A stretch of DNA of 64,000 nt from Cynocephalus volans (Eukaryota; Chordata; Mammalia; Dermoptera; Cynocephalidae). The translations under genes and the position numbers were made by a program. The notes beneath the pieces were generated by a model. It was not told where the DNA came from and ran no database searches. It worked only from the letters and a program-made list of their open reading frames with translations. The stretch spans positions 5,734,535-5,798,534 of the forward strand of contig NC_084471.1 of assembly GCF_027409185.1 (NCBI RefSeq), read 5' to 3'. Positions 11,597 through 20,549 of the stretch are shown here, piece after piece; within the stretch, counting starts at the first letter, position 1, and the number at the start of each line of letters is the position of its first letter.

Positions 11597-12009
11597 TATA
11601 TTAGTCTGTTTCGGTTGCTTATAACAAAATACCTGGAACTGGGTAATTTAGAAAGAAAACAAAATATGTTGATTACAGTTTCTGAGGCTGGGAAGTCCAA
11701 AGTCCATTTGGTGGTGGTGACAGTGACCCAGGGGTCTCACATTGCAAGACGGTGGGAGCAGAGAGAGAGAAAGACAGACTCTCCTCTTTTAAAGCCCTCA
11801 GAACCACGCCCCTGACCATTTTTAATCCATTCACTGCTGCACAGTCCTACAACCCAATCACCTCTTCAAGGCTCCATCTTTCTATTACCATCATAGGATT
11901 TCCCACCCTCTTAACAGTCACAGTGGGGCTAAGTTTCTAACACATGAAACTTGGGGGACACAATTCAAGCTTCAACAAGTTTTGGGGGGACATAATTCAA
12001 TCCACTACA
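11597..12009 (-). repeat. 5' LTR of the MaLR element
   Basis: This is the right-hand copy, functionally the 5' LTR for the minus-strand element. It begins 'tatattagtctg' and ends 'caatccactaca' on the plus strand. It carries the same 'ataggatttcccaccctctt' block as the other MST-like LTRs in the window. Confidence 0.85.
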
Positions 12010-12224
12010 GTTATGTTCTTATCTGAAAATCTTGATTCCTAACAAATGAACATATATACTTAGTTTTGTTTTTTTGCTTATACTATAATAAAATCATTCC
12101 AAAATAACCATACCAATATTAATAGAAAGAAATAAAACCACTGAATCAAGTTCATGAATTTCTGAGCAGTTCCATTTATGGGCAGCCTGCTGCCCTCCGA
12201 GGATGCTCATTGAATGCCTCTGCT

Positions 12225-12435
12225 CTGGAGCAGGGGATTTCACTCAGGGACAATTCTGCCACGCAGAGGACACATGGCAATGTCTGGAGACCTTTTTGAT
12301 TGTCACAACTGGGGTGGGGGTATGGGTGCTGCTGGCTTCTGGTGACTAGAGTTCAGAAATGTCGCTAAATATACCACAATGCACAGGACAGTCCCACACA
12401 GCAAAGAATGATCCAGCCCAAATGTCCATAGTGTT
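12225..12435 (+). mobile_element. hAT-Charlie-like nonautonomous DNA transposon (MER type)
   Basis: Blocks 'ggcaatgtctggagacc', 'gattgtcacaactggggtgg' and 'acaatgcacaggacagtccc' belong to a familiar ancient mammalian MER repeat that I associate with hAT-Charlie elements. I cannot name the subfamily with certainty. Confidence 0.55.
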
Positions 12436-12515
12436 GAGGTCGGAGTAACTTCCTCTGGAGTCACTTGTCACCTTTCACTCTGTGTGGCTTTGTAAGCAAT
12501 CACTTCCTTTTTTGG

Positions 12516-12604
12516 GGGGGGGGGCTGGCTGGTACAAGGATCGAACCCTGGACCTTGGTGTTATCAGCATCACACTCTAACCCACTGAGCTAACCAGCCA
12601 GCCC
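12516..12604 (-). mobile_element. CYN-type SINE, monomer
   Basis: Antisense monomer: a G-run, 'gctggctggtacaaggatcg', 'cttggtgttatcagcatcac', and the head 'gagctaaccagccagccc'. A partial 'ttcctttt' repeat flanks it. It belongs to the older monomer type. Confidence 0.8.
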
Positions 12605-13196
12605 GTTTCCTTTTGCTTTCAGCTTGAATGGGCAATGGAAGGGCTGATACTTCAGCTCTGGGTGGCTTTCGGCTTTGGGCCTTTTCTTGGAGCCAGTGGA
12701 CAACAAGTCCAGGAGCAGGTGGTGTCCTGGACACCAAGGGAAGAGAATGATGACCCGTGCTCAGGGCTGACCAGCATCTGTTAGGGTTGGTGATGGGGAG
12801 GACCTGGAGGGCGACTTATGCAGCCGGCTGAGGGGATCGAGGGTCCAGGAGCCAGGATGGAGGAAGCCGAGGAAGAGTTGAGGGGGAGGCAAAAAATAGA
12901 GCTTCTAGGAAGTGTGGCCACAGAAGGACTGAGAAGCCAACTGGGGCCTTCCTAGGAAGACCAGGCGATGGGGTCTGAGGCGGGGCAGTGGCAGGGGGGT
13001 GGGATGAGTGATGGATGCGAGAGCTATTTGGGATGGATTGGAATTGGTGGGGGATGAGGTCTGAGCTCATGGAGGACCCCAAATGAGGCAAAGGCACCGT
13101 CCTGTAGCTGCCCCAGCACTGAGCTCTTGAGAGTGTGGCTCGAGATCAGGGCCTGGAAACAGTGAGTAAACCTCAGCTGCACACACAGAGCAGGAT
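12605..13196. other. Intergenic, no gene recognised
   Basis: Unique-looking sequence rich in G on the plus strand. One antisense frame of 93 codons (12,816-13,097) is proline- and serine-rich and low in complexity, and I do not consider it coding. Confidence 0.4.
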
Positions 13197-13211
13197 AAGA
13201 TAGTCACAGAT

Positions 13212-13361
13212 GGGCCGAGCCCGTGGCGCACTCGGTAGAGTGCTGCGCTGGGAGCGCGGCGACGCTCCCGCCGCGGGTTCGGATCCTATATAGGAATGAC
13301 CGGTGCACTCACTGGCTGAGTGCCGGTCACGAAAAAACGACAAAAAAAAAAAAAAAAAAAA
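13212..13361 (+). mobile_element. CYN SINE, young 'gggccgagcccgtggcgcac' subfamily
   Basis: This complete copy has a GC-rich tRNA-like unit, a shortened second unit ('ggtgcactcactggctgagt'), a 'cacgaaaaaacgac' junction, and a pure poly-A tail. A perfect 15-bp duplication aagatagtcacagat flanks it (13,197-13,211 and 13,362-13,376). It differs from the copy at 51,187 at a single base over about 125 bp before the tails. Confidence 0.95.
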
Positions 13362-13457
13362 AAGATAGTCACAGATAAAGTAGGATTGTGATCATAACCG
13401 TGGGAAAAACAAGCTGCCACTAAAGAACAATAATCTATCATCGGAGAAAAGAGAAAG

Positions 13458-13922
13458 GGGACTAGGCTGAACAGTGCCCCCGAAGATCTCCATGTCCTTG
13501 TCGCTACAACCTGTGAGCGTGACCTTCTATGGCAAGACGGACTCAGCTGATGTGAGGAACTTAAGGCTCATGAGAGGGGGAGATTATTCTGGGCTACCTG
13601 AGTGGGCCTGAAATAATCAGAGGGGACCTTAGAAGAGGGAGGCGGGAGCTCGGGGTCAGAGAAGGCAACGTGACAACGGAAGCAACGGCTGGGAGGTGAG
13701 GAGGGGCCACGAGCCAGGAATGCCGCAGTCTCCGGAATCTGGAAAAGGCAGGAAAAAGACCCTCCCGAACAGCCAGAAGAACAGCCCTGCTGACGCCTTG
13801 ATTTTCTCCGGTGAGACTGATTTTGGATTTCTGACTCAAGAACTGGAAGAGGATAAATCTTTGTTGTTTTAAACCACTAAATTTGTGATTATTTGTTTTA
13901 GCAGCAATAGGAAATTAGAAAT
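13458..13922 (+). mobile_element. MLT1-type MaLR LTR
   Basis: Sense MLT1: 'cgaagatctccatgtccttg', 'cagctgatgtgaggaactta', 'gagattattctgggctacct', and near the end 'cagcaataggaaattag'. It is strongly diverged. Confidence 0.8.
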
Positions 13923-13924
13923 AA

Positions 13925-14825
13925 AATCCACTCAAATAGTGTGTAAGTTCTTGGCTCTGGGTGGTGAGACTTTGGGTCATTTTTTTTTCTTCTTTCTTCA
14001 TTTCTAAACTTTCCAGTTTTTCTATAAACATTATGTATTATTTTTTCAACAGAGAGAAATCTTTATGTGGATTTAAATGAAATGAAGCAGCGTAATCTCT
14101 GGAGCCAGGCAGCCTGGGCAGAAGCTCATGACCCACAAGAAACCTGGAGGCCAGGCCTGGGCCCCAGCGCCCCCAGCCCCAGCCTCACTCCTCCCCCAAT
14201 TCGGTCTTCCCTTTTCCTCCCCCTCCATGGGAATGAGGCAAGGCAGCCTCTGGAAATACCGATCTTCCTGCCTGTTTCTTCTTTCCTGCCGTTCTTCACG
14301 CTGACCCTGCGGTGGCCAGGCAGCACTGACGGTTGCCTTGGGGAGAACTGGGAGAGGTGGAGCTGGATGCAAAGAGGGGCAGCTCTCGGGCTTCAAAATG
14401 GAGAATCGAGAGTGGGAGAGGCCCCGATGCGTCCTGGGGGCCAGGAGGACGCAGTCAGCCCCCGCTGAGGTGCCCCCCACTCTCTGGGACGAGGGGCTCC
14501 ACTGACCTGGCCTCTCCTGTGATGGTGAGACCTTGGGGACTTCCCAGAGTGGAGGCACCTCCATTGCAGCTACCTGGGACTCTTGAAAACCCCCCAAAGG
14601 AATGGTGGTTGTGGGGAGGGGTGTCTGGACGGTGGGGAGACCACCGCCACGACAAGCAAGTCCAGGAGCTGCGCCCCACACCCCGCGTCCACCTGCTCCT
14701 CCACGTGCACCCCCACCTCCCTGGGTGCAGCCCCCTGCGTCTTTGACCAAGGCCACAGGGAGCCCTCCCGGTGACACCCCCTGCCACTTCCTTCAGTCCA
14801 TTCTCCACACACAGCTGGAGGAGTT
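13925..14825. other. Intergenic, GC-rich, no gene recognised
   Basis: Long frames on both strands (up to 234 codons, antisense 14,073-14,777) arise from GC-rich composition. They overlap each other and lack any recognisable domain or splice context. Confidence 0.4.
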
Positions 14826-15134
14826 TTGTTTTGTTCTTGAGAGACACTTTGCATACCACACAATTCACCCACTTAAGATGCACAATTCAATGGCTTTTAG
14901 TATATTCACAGGGTTGTGCAACCATCCCCACCATCTAATTCCAGAACATTCTCAGCAGCCAGAAAGAGACTGCACACCCATTAGCAGTCGTTCCGCATTC
15001 CTCCTCTTTATAGCTCTTGGACCCCATGAATCCACTTTCTGTCTCTATGGATTTGCCTATTCTGGACATGTCTCATAAGCAGAGCCAAGCAACATGTGTT
15101 CTTTTGTGTCCGGCTTCTTTGACTCAGCATCGTG

Positions 15135-15287
15135 GTTTTTTTGGTTTTTTTTTTGTCTTTTGTGACCGGCCGCACTGCGCTCAGCCAGTGAGCGCACCGG
15201 CCATCCTTATATAGGATCCGAACCCGCGGCGGGAGCACTGCCGCGCCCCCAGCACCGCACTCTCCCGAGTGCGCCACGGGGTCGGCC
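15135..15287 (-). mobile_element. CYN SINE, GC-rich subfamily, nested in L1
   Basis: Antisense copy related to those at 13,212 and 61,632, with 'gacc ggccgcactgcgctcagcc' and 'gaacccgcggcgggagc'. An exact 12-bp duplication ctcagcatcgtg lies on both sides (15,123-15,134 and 15,288-15,299). Confidence 0.93.
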
Positions 15288-15519
15288 CTCAGCATCGTGT
15301 TTTTAAGGCTTCTCCATGTGGTTGCAAATATCAGTACTGCATTCCTTTTCACAGCTGAATAGTATTCCACTGTATGTATATAGCACATTTTTGCTTATCC
15401 ATTCATTTATTGTTGCACATTTTGATTGTTTCCACCTTTTGACTATTGTCAATAATGCTGCTCTAAACATTCATGCAGAAGCTTTTATGAACGTACATGT
15501 TTTCAGTTCTCTTGGGTAT

Positions 15520-16274
15520 TGTAAAGTAAGGCAAATCATAACTAAAGCCAACATGTTTCATTATTTTAGTTATTATTTTATTTTATTTTGTTTTTAAAGA
15601 TGACCGGTAAGGGGATCTTAACCCTTGACTTGGTGTTGTGAGCAACCATGCTCAGCCAGTGAGCGAACCGGCCATCCGTATATGGGATCCGAACCCGGGG
15701 CCTTGGTGTTATCAGCACCGTACTCTCCCGAGTGAGCCACGGGCCGGCCCGTTATTATTTTAGTTATACTAAGTTTCCATTTACATTGTCAGAGCTAGAG
15801 CTCAGACTCTCCAAACCCATTGTACAGACTGGGTCTCCAGACCCCTCACATGCCAGGCTGGATCACCAGTCCCCTCACACGCAGGTCCATGCTAGGTAAT
15901 TGGGAAAGATTCCAGGGGCTGTTGGCAGATGACACGAGCTCAGTCCTCAGCTTCCTCAGCGGCAGCAGCTCACAGGTCCGGCAGTGGCAGTGGCCTCGCA
16001 GAGAGTCCCGGGAGCACTAGCAGCAGCAGCCTCCAGCAGCAGTAGTGGACTCTCCATGCCTCCCCCATGGAGGGGGGCATTCTGGGGATGGGGGGCGCCG
16101 TGGATCAGAGCCACTCATCCTTATACTTAAGTCCATAACCCAGGACACCTGGGTGCACATGCCCGCTTACACTAGATGATAGCCAAGGAACACCTGGGCG
16201 CATGTGCCTGTTTACATCAGATGCTCGGCAAGATTCTGAGGGGCCCTGACCATTTTTCCTATATTTTCCCAACA
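15520..16274 (-). mobile_element. Solo LTR of an endogenous retrovirus nested in L1
   Basis: The insertion splits the L1 exactly at GGTAT. That 5-mer is duplicated at 15,515-15,519 and 16,275-16,279. The insert begins TGTAAAGTAAG and ends TTTTCCCAACA, giving canonical TG...CA ends. A TATA-like tataaggatg occurs on the minus strand near 16,110-16,120, which suggests antisense orientation. It contains short CAG-type repeats near 15,960-16,050 and a CYN SINE at 15,574-15,753. Without the SINE it is about 575 bp. The family is not recognised. A 5-bp duplication fits ERVL-like integration. Confidence 0.75.
15574..15753 (-). mobile_element. CYN SINE dimer nested in the solo LTR
   Basis: Antisense dimer: 'gatgaccggtaaggggatct' to 'gagccacgggccggccc'. 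A 14-bp duplication attattttagttat flanks it (15,560-15,573 and 15,754-15,767). It is the third layer of an L1, LTR, SINE stack. Confidence 0.92.
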
Positions 16275-16479
16275 GGTATACATCTAGGGGTGGAATTGCT
16301 GGGTCATAAGCTCACTCTGTGTCTAACCTTTGAAGAACTGCCAAGATTCCCAGTAGGTGGGAGGGTTCCAGTTTGTCCACATTCTCATCAACACTTGTTA
16401 TCAATTGCCTGTCTTTTGGATCTGAGCCATCCGAGTAGGGGTGAAGTGGTATTTCATTGAGCAAAGAGGTTTTTAAGAT

Positions 16480-17175
16480 TAAAACACTAGTGACTGCATT
16501 GTCTGGCTTAAAATGTTTCAATGGCTTCCTGATTATCTCAGGAAAAAGTCCAAAATTCTTCCCTGGCCCTGAAGGCCAGATGTGCTTGGGCACTGCCACC
16601 CTGGACGCCCCCTCCTGGAGGTCCCTCCTGCAGCACTGTGGCCTCCAGTCCAGCCCTGAGTTCCAACCACACAGGCCAGGCTGTCCTCCGTCCCAGGCCT
16701 CTGCAGTGCTCTCTACCCTTTCTCTGGCAAACTCCTACCAGTCTGTCAAAGCCTAAGCTTAATGCCCCTCCCTGCCTTTCCCTGACCCCCATTCTACACG
16801 CTCTTAGCACCCCAGCCTCCTGCTTTATGCCTTTGGAAAACCGCATTTATTTATTTATTTATTTATTTATTTATTTTAAAGATGACCGGTAAGGGGATCT
16901 TAACCCTTGACTTGGTGTTGTGAGCACCACGCTCAGCCAGTGAGCGAACCGGCCATCTGTATATGGGATCCGAACCCGGGGCCTTGGTGTTCTCAGCACC
17001 ACACTCTCCCGAGTGAGCCACGGGCCGGCCCGGAAAACCGCATTTAAATCATCTTTTGTTTCTCCCCCCAGCAGCTGAAACCACTTTCATTGGGCTCCCT
17101 GCCGTGTAGTCAGATCCCAGGACAATGCCTTAGGTGTAGAAGGTGCTCAGAAGATATTTGTTGAAAGAGTAACAC
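16480..17175 (+). mobile_element. L2 LINE fragment interrupted by a CYN
   Basis: L2 3' blocks in order: 'aaaatgtttcaatggcttcc', 'ggaaaaagtccaaaattctt', then, after the SINE, 'aaaccactttcattgggctc' and the tail 'ggtgctcagaagatatttgttg'. The CYN at 16,850-17,031 sits between them. Confidence 0.75.
16850..17031 (-). mobile_element. CYN SINE dimer
   Basis: Antisense dimer preceded by a (ttta)n tail. A perfect 15-bp duplication ggaaaaccgcattta lies at 16,835-16,849 and 17,032-17,046. The tail repeats appear to have expanded from the duplication's own 'attta' end. Confidence 0.95.
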
Positions 17176-17465
17176 ATATAAAGCTCTGAGCTCACGGCCT
17201 GGCGCTGGGTCAGCCTGCGGTCACTGGAGGCTGACGGTGCTGTGACCTATGCCAGCAGACACTCCTGAGGACAAAAGCAGCCCCAGCTGGCACGATCAGT
17301 CTGTTTGGCCACGCCTCAGTTTACCCCCTGCCCCAGAAGGTGGCCAGCAGAAAATAATAGTCTCATGTCGTCAGAAGTGACTGTGTGCTGGTAGACGCTG
17401 TTCTAACTAGTCCTGACCATATTCTTTGTGGTAGGAACTCATTATGCCCATTTTAAAGGTGGGTG

Positions 17466-17660
17466 TGCTAGTTTCCTGTGGCTGCTGTAACAAATGACCA
17501 CAAAACGGTGGCTTAAAACAACAGAAATTTATTCTCTCACAGTTCTGGAGCCAGAAGTCAGAAATCAAGGTGTCTCAGGGCCAAGCTCCCTCCGGAGGCT
17601 CCAGGGGAGGATCCCTCCTGCCTCTTCCAGCTTCTGGTGGCTGCAGGTACTCTTTGGCTT
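17466..17660 (-). mobile_element. MLT1-type MaLR LTR, truncated
   Basis: 'gctagtttcctgtggctgct', 'aacagaaatttattctctca' and 'ccagcttctggtggctgcagg' are the classic antisense MLT1 opening. The remainder of the LTR is absent after about 17,660. Confidence 0.85.
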
Positions 17661-17984
17661 GTGGTCCTATCATTTCAGTCTCTGCCTAGGAAAGTAGGAC
17701 AGCCATGCCCCCCACCCCAACCGTTCAGCCTTTGGCCTCCCTCCAGGACCTCTCAGGGGGACGGGGAGAGGACAGACACATGGGGACATTGCCATGTGTG
17801 GTCAGGGTTGTGAAAGAGGAGCAGGAGAAGAGAGGTTTTCAGGCCCGAGGACAGACATCAGGAGCCTGACGAGCAGGCATTTCAGCACCGTCCTGGGGCC
17901 AGGCCAGCGTCACTCTTTTCTGTCCCCCTTCCCTGAGCAGGCAATGGCCACCCTGTAGGCCCGACAGCACCGCTTATTACTAAC

Positions 17985-18235
17985 CTGTACACAGCACTTC
18001 CTCTGTGCCCTAAACCCTCCTGAGTGCCCTGCAGGCATTGCTATTCTTCCTGAGAATCCCGGGGGCAGCCCTGACATCACCATCCCACTTTACAAATGAA
18101 GGACTTGAGGCGCAGAGAGGTTCAGTAGCTTACCTAATGTCACGCAGCTATCGAGAGTGGGAGCTGGGATGTGAACCTGGGCAGTCTCGCTCCAGTCTGT
18201 GCCATGAACCACTTACGCAGTGCCTGTGTGCCCCT
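17985..18235 (-). mobile_element. MIR SINE, nearly complete
   Basis: Antisense MIR: 'acttcctctgtgccctaaac', 'ccactttacaaatgaaggac', 'gcagagaggttcagtagctta', 'gggatgtgaacctgggcagt'. Confidence 0.78.
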
Positions 18236-18239
18236 GAGG

Positions 18240-18875
18240 CCAGCATGGGACCCCAGGGAGCGGGGAGGCTGAGTGTTTCAGAGCATTCAAATCCAGCCTT
18301 TCCAAAACCACCAGATCTGCAAGGCCAGCCACTTCTGCAAGGTCAAAACACAAACGAGTCAAACAGATGACTACAGGGATAACTAGAATCCTAATTTATG
18401 AACTGTAAGAAGATAACTGTCAAACATCTTTAAGCACTTTATATGGCCACAAATTGAAGACAAGTCCCAGTACTGATCCCTGACCCCAGATGAACACTAG
18501 CCTTAAACAGGGGGCAGCAGGCAGAGGAAAGCGTGTTCCTGGCCGATGGGGCAGGAGCTAGGGAGCCGGGTTACTGAGTGGCTGTGGTCACAGGTCCTGA
18601 GCAAGGGTGGGATGGGGACCAGGACGTTCACAACCAATGATCTGAGAAACTGCGTTGGGGCTCCCAGTTCCCAGATTTATTCACCTGAAAACCAATCTCC
18701 TAGTGCCCGTTCTGGGATCGTACAAGACCAAGCCCCACCCCGGCCGGGGACTCACTGTCCTGGGAGAAGAAAACAGTGACTGACAGTGTGGTAAAAGCCC
18801 AGGGGAGGCGCCTGGCCCAGCCTCAGGCCCTGGAGGGCTTCCTGGAGGCGGTGGTGCCTCAACGGGGCCTGGGAG
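18240..18875. other. Intergenic, no gene recognised
   Basis: No repeat or exon is identified with confidence. The sequence becomes progressively GC-richer toward the CpG-rich patch at 18,880. Confidence 0.4.
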
Positions 18876-18879
18876 AGGG

Positions 18880-19110
18880 AAGGGACGCTGCGTGTTCCTC
18901 GCCGAGGCCACGGCACGCGCAAACGCCAGGAGGAGAGGCGTGCAGGGCGTGCTCTCGGCGCAGCCCGGACGGCAGGGGGTCGGCCCGAGCCCCCGAGCCC
19001 CCGGAGCAGGGCCCTGCCGGCCGGCGCGGCTCCCCTCGCCCACCCCAGCCCGGCTGCCCCGCGGGGCCGCGCGCGGGTGCCGAGCGCCCCCTGGTGGCGA
19101 GCCCGAGCTG
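18880..19110. promoter_or_regulatory. Short CpG-rich patch, possible distal regulatory element
   Basis: About 230 bp with dense CpG dinucleotides (runs such as ggccggcgcggctcccctcg and cgcggggccgcgcgcgggtg) stand out from ordinary flanks. No TATA box, exon or known gene start is visible. It contains a CTCF motif at 19,084-19,097. It could be a distal insulator or enhancer, or the promoter of an unrecognised noncoding transcript. Confidence 0.55.
19084..19097 (-). promoter_or_regulatory. CTCF-binding motif
   Basis: GCGCCCCCTGGTGG is the reverse complement of CCACCAGGGGGCGC and fits the 14-bp CTCF core at every position. It lies in CpG-rich DNA about 13 kb upstream of the KIAA0930 promoter. 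Its forward direction is on the minus strand, pointing away from that gene. Occupancy cannot be judged from sequence, and CpGs in the motif make it methylation-sensitive. Confidence 0.75.
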
Positions 19111-19269
19111 ACTCACCCACTTCTGCTAGAGTCGGAAGAAAAATAATGAACTTTTAGGTAGAAGTAACTGTTTTGCATATAATTTTGATGAACACGATTT
19201 GTCTTTATACCAACGCAGTAGTGAAATCAGTTTAATTTGATTTATTATTTTTTTTATAATGGAGGAAGG

Positions 19270-20058
19270 GTCCTACAAAGGCTAAAGGTGGAAGCAGAGA
19301 GAGGAGACTCCTGTACTCCCCTTTTAAAGTCCCCCCAACCACGCCCATGACCACCACTTTTAATCCATTCACTTACAGCATGGTCGGATAATCCAATCAC
19401 CTCTTCAAGGCCCCACCTTTCAATTACCATAATAGGATTTCCCACGCTCGTAACAGTCACCTGGGAGCCAAGTTTCTAATACATAAAACTTGGGGGACAC
19501 AATTCAAGCTTCAGTGAGTTTTGGGGGACATAATTCAATCCACTACATTCCGCACCTCGCCCCCCAAACTCATGTCCTCTTCACATACAGAATGCATTCA
19601 TTTCATCCCCAAAGTCTTAACTTGTTTCAACTCAAAAGTCCAAAGTTCAAAGTCCCGGGCCAGCCCGTGGCTCACTCAGGAGAGTGTGGTGCTGATAACA
19701 TCAAGGCCACGGGTTCGGATCCCTATATAGGGCTGGCCTGTGGCTCACTTGGGAGAGTGTGGTGCTGATAACACCAAGGCCGCAGGTTCGGATCCCTATA
19801 TAGGGCTGGCCTGTGGCTCACTTGGGAGAGTGTGGTGCTGATAACACCAAGGCCGCAGGTTCGGATCCCTATATAGGGATGGCTGGTTGGCTCACTTTGG
19901 GAGAGCGTGGTGCTGACAACACCAAGTCAAGAGTTAAGATCCCCTTACCGGTCATCTTTAAAAAAAAAAACCAAAACAAAAAACAAAGTTCAAAGTCCCA
20001 TCTGTGAAATCAATACAAGTTATCTACTTCCAAGACACAACGGGGGGACAAACAGGGG
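19270..20058 (-). mobile_element. Truncated MST-like MaLR (LTR plus start of internal region)
   Basis: A partial LTR (about 19,270-19,547, ending 'caatccactaca') is followed by the internal block that also follows the 9,411 LTR ('aactcatgtcctcttcacat', 'gtgaaatcaatacaagttat'). The internal part is cut off at about 20,058. A CYN tetramer (19,657-19,983) splits it. Confidence 0.82.
19657..19983 (+). mobile_element. CYN SINE tetramer
   Basis: Four tRNA-like units start at 19,657, 19,730, 19,803 and 19,876, an exact 73-bp period. Units 2 and 3 are identical over 73 bp. Unit 4 is the right-hand type that ends in 'ccccttaccggtcatcttt' and a poly-A tail. The whole is flanked by a perfect 16-bp duplication caaagttcaaagtccc (19,641-19,656 and 19,984-19,999). 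Dimers are the usual form in this window, so two extra left units are present here. Confidence 0.95.
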
Positions 20059-20149
20059 TGATTAGGAAAGATTGTCTGAAAAGTGTCCTTGGGGAGGAAG
20101 GGAATGAAAAAAGGCTGAGAAACTGTTCTAGCTACAAGTCCCTTGCTGG

Positions 20150-20545
20150 ATGTATGCTTTGCAAAGAGCAAAATTTTAAAATCTGGATAAAGTCCAATTT
20201 ATCAATTATTCCAGTTACAGTTTATGCTTTTGTGTTCTGTTTTAGAAGTCTTTGCCCAACTCAGGGTCACCAAGATTTTCTCTTTTGTTTTCTACTGGAA
20301 GTTTAACAGTTTCAACTCTTCCGTTCAGGTCTATAACCCACGTCATTTTACAAACCCCTCCCCACATGAATTTTTGTATGTAGTGTGAGGCGAGAGTCGA
20401 AGTTCATTCTTTTTGCATGTGCGTGTCCGGTTGGCCCTACACTGTTTGTGGAAACACTTTCCCACTGCGCAGCTTCAGCTCCTTTGTTGAGAATCAATTC
20501 ACCATATATGTGTGGGTCTATTTTGAATATACTGTGTGGACCAAG
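20150..20545 (-). mobile_element. L1 (L1M) 3' fragment
   Basis: Antisense L1 signature: 'aagtccaatttatcaattat', 'ttttgtatgtagtgtgaggc', 'ttcattctttttgcatgtgc', 'gagaatcaattcaccatata'. Confidence 0.82.
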
Positions 20546-20549
20546 GAAA

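Larger units (their letters stand above)
8985..12009 (-). mobile_element. Near-complete MST/THE1-like MaLR element
   Basis: Two LTRs (8,985-9,411 and 11,597-12,009) in the same antisense orientation flank an internal region. Outside them lies a near-matching 5-bp duplication, gttac (8,980-8,984) and gttat (12,010-12,014). The internal region is lengthened by a nested ERV LTR (10,105-10,577) and a CYN SINE (11,011-11,114). Removing those leaves about 1.6 kb, close to what I recall for THE1/MST internal sequence. By eye the LTR pair differs at roughly 8-9 percent of positions, so the insertion is old. Confidence 0.88.
14830..16480 (-). mobile_element. L1 (L1M type) 3' fragment, interrupted
   Basis: The plus strand reads as the complement of an old L1 3' end: 'acaattcaatggcttttagt', 'gtctctatggatttgcctat', 'gaatagtattccactgtatg', then 'ggtggaattgctgggtcata' and 'caacacttgttatcaattgc'. 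It is split by a CYN copy at 15,135-15,287 and by a solo LTR at 15,520-16,274. The L1 blocks on either side of each insertion continue in order. Confidence 0.88.

Noticed and set aside
14073-14777. 234-codon antisense frame
   Set aside because: It arises in GC-rich sequence together with several overlapping frames. No domain or splice signal supports it.
19657-19983. A run of genuine tRNA genes
   Set aside because: The units are tRNA-like, but they have a poly-A tail, target-site duplications and matching dispersed copies, so this is a SINE. Cloverleaf integrity and a terminal Pol III T-run are not evident.
19657-19983. CRISPR-like regular repeat array
   Set aside because: The 73-bp units abut without spacers, and the genome is mammalian.
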